The position numbers were made by a program, and so were the translations under genes. The notes under the pieces were generated by a model, which worked only from the letters and a program-made list of their open reading frames with translations, ran no database searches and was not told where the DNA came from. Positions 11,781 to 21,415 of a stretch of 64,000 nt of DNA are shown piece by piece; position 1 is the stretch's first letter; the number at the start of each line of letters is the position of its first letter. Origin of the DNA: Apophysomyces variabilis (Eukaryota > Mucoromycota > Mucoromycetes > Mucorales > Mucoraceae); assembly GCA_002749535.1 (NCBI GenBank), contig MZZL01000393.1, forward strand, positions 383,103-447,102, written 5' to 3'.

Positions 11781-14466
11781 TGTCAGGTTACTTTTATTGC
11801 AGGTTTTTACACAACGACCCCCTTTTTAACCATAAGGGAACAAGCAGTTAGGAAAAATACACGGTTACGAATAGAGTGAATACCTCGTTATACTTCTCTA
11901 TATTCGGTCTCGCGGCAGGGCGACCAAGATAAATAAACCTAGCAATCAAGTATGGTCTGTTTACAGGACGTAAAAGGGTGTGGAAAAGCTAGAAGAACAA
12001 GAGAAAATAAAAAAAATAGCGGCAGAACAAAGCTTCGTTGCTTTCCTACAAAACTGGAAAAGGAAAAGCGCTTGCAATTTTCCTTTCAAATTCCGCAGAA
12101 TACAGTCTGCCGCCGCTTTTCTCTTTTAAGCTTGTTTTTGGTCTACTCACAGTCGACAAAAAGTTCTCCATGAGAATTTACGTTCAGAGTCTTTCTGATA
12201 TATTATACTTTAATTTGTTCCTTCTCTTTTCAGTTTTACAGAATATTCTCTTTCTTTTCTGCTTCCTCCTAGACATATCCTGAATAATACCTAGCCTATT
12301 TCATTACTTCGATCGATTTCGCCATCCAAAGGACAGTGACAAAAACAAATCAAGATTGTATCTTCCTATCACGGTAATTGAACACGTTCTTAACACGCAG
12401 TGAATGCTAATGCAAAAATCAGTTCCATCTTGGCACTTAGATATGCTGTCAGAGAGAAAAGGTATATAGAAAAGAAGACGATACACATATCCATGTTCAG
12501 ACACGATTAGATCTCAAGGATAATCTCTCTTCGTAGAGATCTAAATTTATGCCGTTATTTAAATGATCTATTACTTATAAAACAAAATTATGACATTAAA
12601 CCTAACTATCTTTCTCCGTTCTGGCCATAAACCAACTAAGGGTTTTTCTGTAAGTGATGAACTTATTTTCCGATCGTCGTCTTGGGTAGCCGAAAGTGCT
12701 TAGGAAGTACGACATGTCTGGTCTGCCGTTAATCTTGTAGTCTCCCTGAACGTGCTTTGAATCCGAGTAACTATAGATTATCCGAATTATGGACGGAGCG
12801 GGAAAATTTGGGCCAAGTTCAATGTGTTGCTTGCTATCAATGTCAAAGTTGCTTCGCACCTGTCTTTGGATAAACATTTATCCAGCTACAGTTCGTGTCT
12901 GCTTGAGCGTCTTGCTTTTCTCTGTAAGAAACCATTTTAGGTATTACGAACATAGCAACTTAATTCCTACCATTGCATTACAAAAAAATGGTATTGTCCT
13001 TAATGAAGTCTAGTGCTAAATCAATTGTGGAAACGCTAATTCCAAGAATGATAAAGTTGTCGCGGGTACGTCTACTGATCTTTCGTTTGCTTATCAGTAG
13101 TATCCAAGAAAATACAGGATTTTTGGTCTAAGGGGTTTTGACAGCTCCTGAGCGGACTGAAGCGCTGCAAAATTGGGTGCCTAGCCACTGAAGTGGGATT
13201 TCTCTTACAGTATCTCCCAAAAACAGATTTCGCAAACTACGAAAATCGAAGTCGCAGTGCAGTGGAATTAAATATCGCAACAAATGAAAAAGAAAAATTC
13301 AATGCTGTCCTTTTTCTGCTTAGCTACCGCTTTACCTCATTTTAAAAGTACATCCACGTCCTTGAGCTCTCCCCGTGCCCACTGTTAAACAGTCAAAAGC
13401 AGAACTCGCTGCTGCCAAGGCTGAAATTAGTAGGCTCAAACAACACAACGCTTCCCTTCTCCAGATGGTAGGCTCTAGTTTCCCTAGACGCCAAGTCTGT
13501 TGAATCTATTTCCTCTAATACAACCCGTCCATTCAATCCACATGCCTAATATATATCGATATCTCCGCAAAAGCTATCCGTCGCATCACGGCCCCTGTCC
13601 AGCCTGCTGTCGCCCGCTTCTTCCTTAAAAAAGGCTTTTTTGATACTCACGCCCTTCCCCGATATTTTTCCATCCTCCCTCAATTTTTATCAGATTGATC
13701 TAGCCCGGGCGGACACAATCATTATTCTTGCGCTCATTTGAACCACTGAGTAAACCCAAGAAACTAGATAGTGCTAGATTGAAATTCACTTAGTTCGAAA
13801 AAGAAAGTAATCCACAAACCTCTATAAGACGCATCCAGAGTCTGTAAGCTAGAATAATTACATATCTAATACCTTAACAGTCTATTCCATAAGCAAATCG
13901 ACTTCTTAATATCAGAATTTGAGATGCACTGCGAGTTGTCAAGATGTCCTACTTGCAAAAAGATCAATAAAGGGTACTTTGTGTATTCTTGCATTTTTAC
14001 TGCTGTGAATACGATCCAGTTAGGAATTTGAACTATTATTCCGGTTATCTAGCAGAAAAAACGCCAATGAAAAGCACATCACCCGCTTGTTTATTTTTCT
14101 TCACATGTCATTTTCGTTCTTTTCCCGTCGTTTTCTGTAAGCATGATATAAATTTTTGAATCAACATAGACGTTTGAAGTATTATTGATGGGAACAGTAG
14201 ACCGAGTTATAAACTATATCTACACGTGTAATATTTATGTAGCGTTCCATGCAAATCCGTTGTACAATGAAATGGAAATGACATAAACTATGTAAACATT
14301 GTTCGGATGCACCCCAAGATGATGCAACTTTTACGTAATCTATTCGAAGACATACCAAGATAGTCTTTTACCGGGCGTGATGCAGACGAATTTTCAAATC
14401 ATATGAAAGAAGAAGACTGTAGAAGACTTTAGCAGACAATAGGTATTCTATAAAAATTAAGAGAAC
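11781..14466. other. intergenic with possible element remnant
   Basis: I see no intact gene. The left part presumably includes the ZDS1 promoter. Short frames at 12602-13013 on both strands are unrecognised. The only coding-like signal is the broken stretch at 13381-13698, listed separately. Confidence 0.45.
13381..13698 (+). pseudogene. broken coding-like remnant, possibly of a repeat
   Basis: Two coding-like blocks sit in the same strand with a stop and a gap between. The first (13381-13503) encodes an Ala/Lys/Glu coiled-coil-like segment around QSKAELAAAKAEISRLKQHN. The second (13561-13698) encodes 45 residues including PVQPAVARFFLKKGFF and ends in a stop. Neither has a start, and they could be the decayed ORF of a mobile element or a repeated fungal gene. 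The family is not identified. The reading is inference from composition only. Confidence 0.25.
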
Positions 14467-14649
14467 ATGATAACCCCAACTGCACGACTTCGAACAAGAG
14501 CCAGCCAAACCGAGACTATGGTTGAACCACCCAGGTCTCGCAGACGAATCAGACGATGAGAAGATGAAAGACCAGAATCGTCCCGAGCTCCTTTAAGGCG
14601 ATCTAAGAGGCAGCAAGCAAAAAGGCAGAAAAGGATCCACGAGTCAAGT
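14467..14649 (+). other. candidate broken 5' exon of the TFIIIC gene
   Basis: From the ATG at 14467 one frame encodes 30 basic residues (including TARLRTRASQTE and RSRRRIRR), meets TGA at 14557-14559, then continues in the same frame with PLRRSKRQQAKRQKR until TAG at 14647-14649. The basic, AT-hook-like composition suits the N-terminus of a chromatin-bound factor such as Tfc6, whose conserved part begins about 700 bp downstream. I cannot show that it is spliced to that gene. The in-frame TGA means either mutation, a sequence error or a false lead. Confidence 0.3.
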
Positions 14650-14775
14650 GGATAGGGCTTTTACGCCCGGTATTCAGTAAGTGTCACTGAATGATTGTTA
14701 TTTTTTCTTCTATTACTCACCAATTGAAATTTATATATGCATCTGGCATTCACTTGGTAGGGTGATGGATATGGC

Positions 14776-15039
14776 GTCGTCAGTTTTATGACAGGTATGT
14801 AAACATTGGTCAATTCCAACTCTTATACACGACAATTAATATAATTTGTTAGCGTCAAGCCCAGTTTCCAAATGCACCTAGTGAATTTGGAAACTGGGCT
14901 TGACGCTAACAAATTATATTAATTGTCGTCAGTTTTATGACAGGTATGTAAACATTGGTCAATTCCAACTCTTATAACACGACAATTAATATAATTTGTT
15001 AGCGTCAAGCCCAGTTTCCAAATGCACCTAGTGAATTTG
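14776..15039. repeat. direct repeat pair with an inverted copy between
   Basis: Copy A (14776-14889) and copy B (14925-15039) are direct repeats, identical except for one extra A in copy B near 14976. Between them the sequence runs back on itself: 14829-14873 is the perfect reverse complement of 14885-14929 (45 bp, loop of 11 nt). The layout is forward, reverse, forward, as expected from a fold-back template switch or a chimeric assembly. Each copy carries what looks like an exon end, an intron with GTATGT donor (14795; 14944) and an acceptor TTGTTAG followed by exon-like sequence (from 14853; from 15003). The block therefore seems to be an internal duplication of the 5' part of the TFIIIC gene rather than a foreign element. 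Confidence 0.8.
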
Positions 15040-15332
15040 CTAGATGCGACTTTAATTTTTGGAAATAAAGTATACTCTCGATTAAAGAGTAGTAAGACTA
15101 TACCAATTTCTTGTTAGAAAACAGGAGACGTAATTGATATAACCACAGACTATATAGAATAATTGCTTGCACTTCTTCGTTTACTTCTCTTTCTATGATG
15201 CTGCCCTTTTTTCTTTCTTGTAACCTTTCAATGTGGAATTGAGTCACAGTCCCATTGCTTTTCGGAGGAACGTGGTCCCGATCAAGGTTATTGACGGACA
15301 TAAAGACGATATTCATAGCATATAAATCAGTC

Positions 15333-17449
15333 ATGGCAAAGTCAAAAGGGGAAATGAACTTCAGAATCGCGCCCCCTGTGAACGGGATCGAAAAGGATTA
15401 TGATGGTCCTGTCAAAGACCGTTTGCTTCCAGACGACATCCAAACAAAGATCGCATATCCGGACATTCACGCGAAATGGGACGAATGGGAACTTATCACT
15501 GATAGGTCAGTGACACGTTAGAAGGACAAAATGCAATTAAACAATCGTATTTTCACTCTGCATCAGCGACGCGCAAGCATACCTTCCAATGCCACAGTCT
15601 GTTCCAGCCAAAGTAACACTTGGAATAAATTCGCTCCAAACAGTCGAAGTTCCCTACTTGAAGACTGTATCGCTAAGTAAGTTGAAAACTTTGAATCAAA
15701 TAATTTTATTTGATGGCCTTTCCCCCAGCTCATCGTCCGTAGATAAATATGTATCAAACAGAAAAGGACATATCATCAATACAGCTGGTGCTGTGTGGGG
15801 ACTTGATTTCGCTCCGAAGGATCCATCTGTCGACAGTCAACCATTCACGCAATACCTAGCCATTAGCGGATATAAATCGATACTAAACGAGCACCATCCG
15901 GTCGAAGACATTCAACCTGATGGATCTTATCTTAACTGCATCCAACTATGGCGCTGTAACTTGACTGCTGCGGATACCCCAGATGATCCGGTTCTTGATT
16001 TATGTCTTGTACATCCCTACGGTATAGTTCTGGACATGAAATGGTGTCCTTACGGTGCATACGAGGAGGTCGGATGATTTCTGTTAAATTGTGATAGTTT
16101 CATATAACGGATATACAAACAGCTTAATTTCATTACAGACCACAGAAACACCGGATGACGTACCGAAACTTGGGATTCTTGCGGCAGCCTTTGGTAATGG
16201 CACTGTTCGGACAATGGTGGTACCACATCCAGTAGCTGTCAGAAAACATCTCAATAAGGAAGGAGATGCCAGTACTATCTATAGTGCGTATTTCTTCCCT
16301 CTCGATGAACTCTTTGCCTTTACTTACTTTTTTCAACCAGTGCGGATACACCATACTCGTTGCACATTTCGTTTACCAAGAACACATACAACATGTTTAG
16401 ATTGGGGTGGTCACAAAATCTTAGCATGTGGATGTACTTCAGGTACTATTTGAGATGATATTTTATAATGGTCTTTGGTTAAGTATAAGCCTCGCAGGCA
16501 ATATTGTTGTGTGGAACATGGATAGCGCACTCCACAGCAATAAGGAGCAATCCGAGGGTTCCTTACGCTGTAATATCCGTGCACATGATTCTGCAGTCCG
16601 TTCTATAGCATGGCACGGTGTGCAAGACCCGGTTAATATAGTATCCACTGGCAATGATGGCACTCTGAATGTACATGATATACGTGATCCGTTTGTCACC
16701 ATGTCCCTTTTACGTAGCCGAGGTAACACAGAAGAGTCGGTAACCGAAATTCAGCTTACATTATGAAAGGACTTCTGTATGCATGTACATGGCCTGGCGT
16801 CACGGACATGCTATTATACGTTGATGGTGAGAACATGTGTCGTACGATGCGGACAAGCGATGGCCCGGAAACTGGTGCAACCATCAAGACATTTGATTCC
16901 CTGGGCTTTGTATGGAGTTTAAGCAGCAGTTTGCAGCATACATTTACTGCTGCTGGTACCGTGGACGGCTGGGTTAAAATGTTAAACACTCTCCAGAAAC
17001 GGAAAAAGAGCGGTGTAAGCTTCTAGTCAAGATAAACAACGTAACATAACCGTAAATCTATGTTTTTTAGTTGGCGGTTCAACAAATATTGTATAAATTG
17101 CAATATGATAGCGCAAGTAACGAATTCCGTTATGTGGATGGGATAACACCTGAGGTATGTATTACGTATTACCTGTTGTGTCATAGGTCTTTATGGTAAC
17201 GTCTTTTGCGTGTTTAGTACTGGGAAAAGAATAAGCAAGACGTGACATATGAGCCTTTTGTCGATATGAAGCTTAATATCCCACGCGTATGTTTCCTTTT
17301 TTCTTTTCCTCTGTTAACGTTAATATGCTTATTTGAATGCTTAGATTGCTTGGAATAACAACCGCAGAACATCTGGATGGGTTGCAAGTGCTGCGTCTGC
17401 TGGGTTATGTCGCATTGAATTTGTTGGTCGTGGGCCAGGTTGGGAATAA
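15333..17449 (+). CDS. TFC6: TFIIIC subunit 6 (tau 91-kDa / Sfc6), WD40 protein
   Basis: This is a subunit of TFIIIC, which binds the B box of tRNA genes and recruits RNA polymerase III. My model uses exons 15333-15505, 15567-16068, 16139-16442 (with an optional intron 16284-16340), 16498-16722, 16770-17014, 17071-17154, 17218-17286 and 17345-17449, giving 568 residues (549 if the optional intron is spliced). WD-type repeats are seen in GAVWGLDFAP, VLDMKWCPYG, HTTCLDWGGHKILACGCTSG and AHDSAVRSIAWHG. The family C-terminal motif is IAWNNNRRTSGWVASAASAG. The ATG at 15333 is only the first Met of the conserved open frame. Earlier exons are likely (see 14467 and the repeat at 14776-15039), so the 5' end is uncertain. 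A 52-nt intron-like stretch at 15677-15728 cannot be removed without a frameshift. It converges with the crotonase gene downstream. Confidence 0.8.
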
Positions 17450-18222
17450 CTCACTAGTTAATTGAATTCGTTTATTTCGTTTGTATCTATGCTTTCATTA
17501 ATTGCATTCTACTTGTACCCTTACAGTCTTCATTCATCACCAAGTATATATCATGTATGTTGCAGATCGACATTAATTTTTAGCATCTGATCCCCTGGAC
17601 TAATTTGAGCAATCTGCAATTAACAGGTGCTTGCTAGTATTACATCATATGGAATCGATAAATGTTTGGATCTCTTTTTTTCCTACTTCTTCGTTTATGA
17701 ATTGTAGATGAACAACAGATTCTGTTAAGTAATCTATGCGAGACTTATAACTTTGCTGTGGAAAGGGATAGCTAAAGCTAATATAAGAAGCAGAGTGGAT
17801 CATCAATTAATAGCTTTCTTTCTTATAGTGAACTTCCTTTGGAGCAACTGTAGATATTACGTGGGTCCAATATAGGGGCTGCATTAGGTTGTAACGTTCT
17901 CTCTATAGGTATTCATGCTTTGCTTCTCTTAGTTTATGATGCGTGCTTTTTTCGGGACCAATGATGCTGTGTAAGAAAAAAAGAAAGCTGGATGAGGTCC
18001 TAGCAATAGCTAGCAACTCTAGCATCGTCTTTTTCCACATCCTGATATACAATCGACAATATTCAATTATTTAACCGGCCATCGATAGGTTTATAGAGTT
18101 TGTAGCATAACAATAAGAGGGGCTTTGGGATTTAACCTTTCTAGGCCTTGCTGAACAGTTCTCTGGCTTTTAACGTGTGTACTTCTTTCCGATATAGTCT
18201 GTATCCTTTAAAAGAAGGCTTT
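17450..18222. other. convergent intergenic spacer
   Basis: This AT-rich spacer lies between two convergent genes and should hold both 3' UTRs. I see no additional gene. Confidence 0.5.
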
Positions 18223-19354
18223 CTAAAGTTTGCTTGCGGAAGAAGGGTTTTTCCATTGAGGTTTCCTCTTATTTGCGAAAGCAAGTAAGCCTTCAGCAAG
18301 ATTTTCGCCCTTGCTCCACGCCTTAGCCTCATCGGATTGTAACCATTCAGCTGTGGCGCCGGTCATGGAATCACGCTCTAAAGCAAACGACAAGCCTTGC
18401 TTTGTGAGAAACACAGCATCTGGTGAGCTACAATGAAGCGTAAGGAAAGGGGCTGTAAAAATTATCCGATAGCTAATCTACTCTTACTTTGCTATGATTT
18501 TTCTCGCCCATACCAAAGCCGCTTCGACGACATTGTCTTCTGACGGTATCACTTCATTCACCAAACCATAGGCCTTGGCCTCGTCTGCACTGAAGAAACG
18601 CCCGGTCAGAGCCAGCTCACTGGCGAGCTGGTAGCTGACTGATCTGGCGAGACGTGCCAAACCACCTGCAGCAACAACGACACCACGTTTTACTGGATTA
18701 CAGAGTCGCGTTGGATTAGAAGAGATAGGTTTAGGTAGTCCTTTGCTTCTGCGTTTTATCGATGTAATTTACCTTCGGGTAATCCAAACGTGGATCGTTT
18801 CGTAGCCACCACTATATCGCAAGCCAGTATAATTTCCGTACCGCCACCTGATCAAAAAAAGCATAGATAAGGAAAGATTGTTGCTAGTGATATTCTCTGC
18901 TTATCAGAGCAAATTTTTTCACTAACCAAGAGCATAACCATTCACAGCAGCTATAATGGGTTTTCTGGCTTGTATGCTACGGTTACTGATGCCTGCGAAA
19001 CCTGTGGGTGGTAGGTTCACACTGGTCATTAGGTCACCACCTGCGGAGTTGCTGGATCTTTGTGCGCTGATTAAGTCCATCCCAGTGCAGAAGGCCTGCT
19101 GGCCTTGTCCTGTCACCTACCATGCATGGTTATGATTAGCTCATTCGCTTTCTTTCATTGCTTTCTTCTCTCTTTACAATAATACACCAAATGGTGTCTT
19201 GTGCTTCGGCCCATTCTATAATGCGGTGTATTTCCCAGTTTGCTTCAGCAGAGAGTGCATTCAGCTGCTTTGGTCGATTAAAAGTAATGAGCAAGACATG
19301 AGACTCGGGTATAGAGAGAAGTGAATATTGTGTAATAGGAAGTTGAATAGACAT
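18223..19354 (-). CDS. peroxisomal enoyl-CoA hydratase/isomerase (crotonase family)
   Basis: This crotonase-fold enzyme probably hydrates or isomerises enoyl-CoA in beta-oxidation. Exons are 19354-19178, 19116-18927, 18847-18773, 18692-18488 and 18427-18223, giving 283 residues, a normal length for the family. The acyl-CoA/oxyanion-hole segments are present: FNRPKQLNALS, GQQAFCTGMDL and NGYALGGGTEIILACDIVVA. Two acidic residues sit where hydratases have their catalytic pair: GGGTEI and LPEVKRG. The last three residues are SKL, a canonical type 1 peroxisomal signal, so I infer a peroxisomal location. The ATG at 19354 is the only one that starts the conserved N-terminus; the longer frame upstream has no ATG. 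The exact substrate (enoyl-CoA, a carnitinyl-CoA-like compound or other) cannot be told from sequence. Confidence 0.92.
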
Positions 19355-20410
19355 GGTTGAAAGTACTGTCCCTCTTAAACAAAGAGTGAAAAGAGAAGGC
19401 AAAAGTCTTGCTTATGCGGATAGGTGCGTAGTGGAGTACTTGCGTTTTCCCACCGAGTCATCGCAATTCTGCCTTCTTCGGTCATCTCGGAGCGGTCTAA
19501 AAAAGGGATACAGTCTTTTTTTCTTCCCTTCTTTCCCTCTTCTTTGGATGAATGATATTTCTGTATCTTATGGTTTTTTTAACCCTACTCTCCAGCTGCA
19601 GTTATTTTCATGTCCACCATACATTTTTGCATAACATAAAGCTATTGCAATGGCGTCGCTTTTCAAAGATAGGCAATAACCAAGAAAGAGAGATAGAAAG
19701 GGATGTTGCATCTGTATCTAGACAATACGGACAGGAACTTTCTCACTAACATCCTAATAACCATCCATGCTGCTTGCCAGTGACCCGAATCGCATAAGAA
19801 ACGAAGATTACTCCATAAAACAGTTCTCCTTTAGATGCCCTACCTGTTCCCAAGGATCGTCAGATTGGGATATTTGTTTCTCTGTTACGCAAAGAAGAAG
19901 CGTGCTTAATGCATATGAAACTCACACTTCCAATTAGTTCAATATTACGGAAAAGGATGATCTATCCTAAATCCTCATTTAACTTTTTCCTTGCAGATAG
20001 TAACTAAGTCCTCTGTTTGAATTCCAGTGTTTGTGAGGTTCGGACATATTCCATTATCTCCAAAAGTTGATACTCTAATCCCCTACACCATCCCACTTTT
20101 GCTCAGACTTCCGCACACACAGAAGAAATTGTAACTTTATAACTTGTTAAGAGAAAAAGGAAAAAAGTACGAAAGCAATGAACAAGTAAAATACAGTCCA
20201 TAGAAAAGAAAAGAACACGGAAGAAACAAAAGCATTTACACTTCAAAGAACGCAAACAAAAAAGGTGAGCGGAATAACACAACACAGGTGACTTTTTAAA
20301 AAAATGACAAGATGGGAGTAGAGAAAAGGGATAAAAAAAAAGTGATGAAAAAGACGGATAACTGTGAGTGATTGTAGAAAGGAAAAAAATAAGGGAAGAA
20401 GAACAAAGAA
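19355..20410. other. intergenic, nothing seen
   Basis: About 1 kb of AT-rich sequence lies between the crotonase start and the BTG stop. The open frames here are low-complexity and unrecognised. Confidence 0.5.
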
Positions 20411-20429
20411 TCAATTAGCCATAACTAAC

Positions 20430-20462
<33 letters not shown>

Positions 20463-21182
20463 TGTTGTTGCTGCTGCTGTTGTTGCTGCTGTTGTTGTTG
20501 CTGTTGTTGTTGCTGTTGTTGTTGCTGCTGTTGTTGTTTTGGTTCTTCCCCTTTTTGATCCTTCTTCTTTCCTGCCAAGGGCGAAGATTGATGCACATGA
20601 TTTTTCACTTTTATATTTTCTGGACTATTTGGTGGAGAGATCCGAACGGGAGTCGAATTTCTAGGTTGCAAATGCGGAAGAAGTGGACTGTGTGACGGGC
20701 TCTTGACGGTTGAGGATGGGTCGAGTTTGAAAGTGATACGACCACGAGAGCGATCTTCGAAGAGCGTCATGATATTTCCGTGGTCGCCTACCCGATAAGA
20801 CACCGAGAAGGGGTCGATCCATAATACAAAATCGCGAGGGAGGTGGGCATGAATGGAGGCCGCTGGTATTGACGCACGGTCGGCAGCTAGAAGGATTTTC
20901 GTTTTAGCCAAATAGATATAGAGAAGAAATGGGGTATCATCGTCTTGTTTCGTCTTCTTTGTTATTACCAAAGGCCAGTATGGGGTCAAGCTGTCCGTTG
21001 AAGTTAGAGATGGCTCTGAATGCATTGCCACGGAATGGTTGCAGAGGGTCCCAGTGATCAGCAAATCGTTGCATTAACAATGCGGTCAGTTTATCCTTAA
21101 ACCTTGAAAGGACGTCCTTATCAAGTTTCGATTGCAGAAGTCTACAAAGAAACTCCACTGCTTGAGCTATCTCAATGTGCAT
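20411..21182 (-). CDS. BTG/Tob (APRO) family protein with polyglutamine tail
   Basis: In animals BTG/Tob proteins bind the Caf1 (Pop2) deadenylase and promote mRNA decay and growth arrest. Exons are 21182-20969 and 20886-20411, giving 229 residues. The APRO domain fills the first half. The N-terminus MHIEIAQAVEFLCRLL starts the first helix. Box A reads FADHWDPLQPFRGNAFRAI. Box B reads LPRDFVLWIDPFSVSYRVGD, keeping the Trp, Asp-Pro-Phe and Tyr of the deadenylase-binding surface. The second half is Ser/Pro-rich and then has 36 consecutive glutamines (codons in 20429-20536), ending LVMAN. Mixed CAA/CAG codons suggest an old tract. The ATG at 21182 begins exactly where family members start. The CorA gene ends 233 bp upstream on the same strand. 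Binding to Caf1 is inferred from conservation only. Confidence 0.9.
20429..20536 (-). repeat. polyglutamine-coding trinucleotide repeat
   Basis: There are 36 in-frame CAA/CAG codons (TTG/CTG on the plus strand), interrupted irregularly between CAA and CAG. The tract is inside the coding region of the BTG/Tob gene. Confidence 0.95.
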
Positions 21183-21415
21183 ATCTTCAGAAAAGAGGTG
21201 AAAGGAAAATACAAAAAAAAAAGGTTTTGGGAAACAGCGAACGATAAGTGCGGAAAGCGCATTTAATCCCTTGCGGGGTTCGAATTCAAACCACACACAG
21301 AACCAAACATATCCCATCTTCCCAAGCCCTGGCACTTTTTTTCCCTTTTCCACAGAAAAGATTGGGGGTTCATTTTAATCTAATTTACATAACTTCTTTG
21401 TTTTTTTTCTCTTTT

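Noticed and set aside
20364..20695. Plus-strand frames with long runs of Cys or Leu
   Set aside because: They are the complement frames of the polyglutamine codons of the BTG/Tob gene and have no other support.
21265..21280. GGTTCGAATTC as a tRNA B box
   Set aside because: No A box or acceptor stem can be built around it on either strand.
21190..21353. Upstream extension of the BTG/Tob frame
   Set aside because: It lacks an ATG at its far end that would fit, is rich in Phe and Lys, and family members begin at the Met at 21182.
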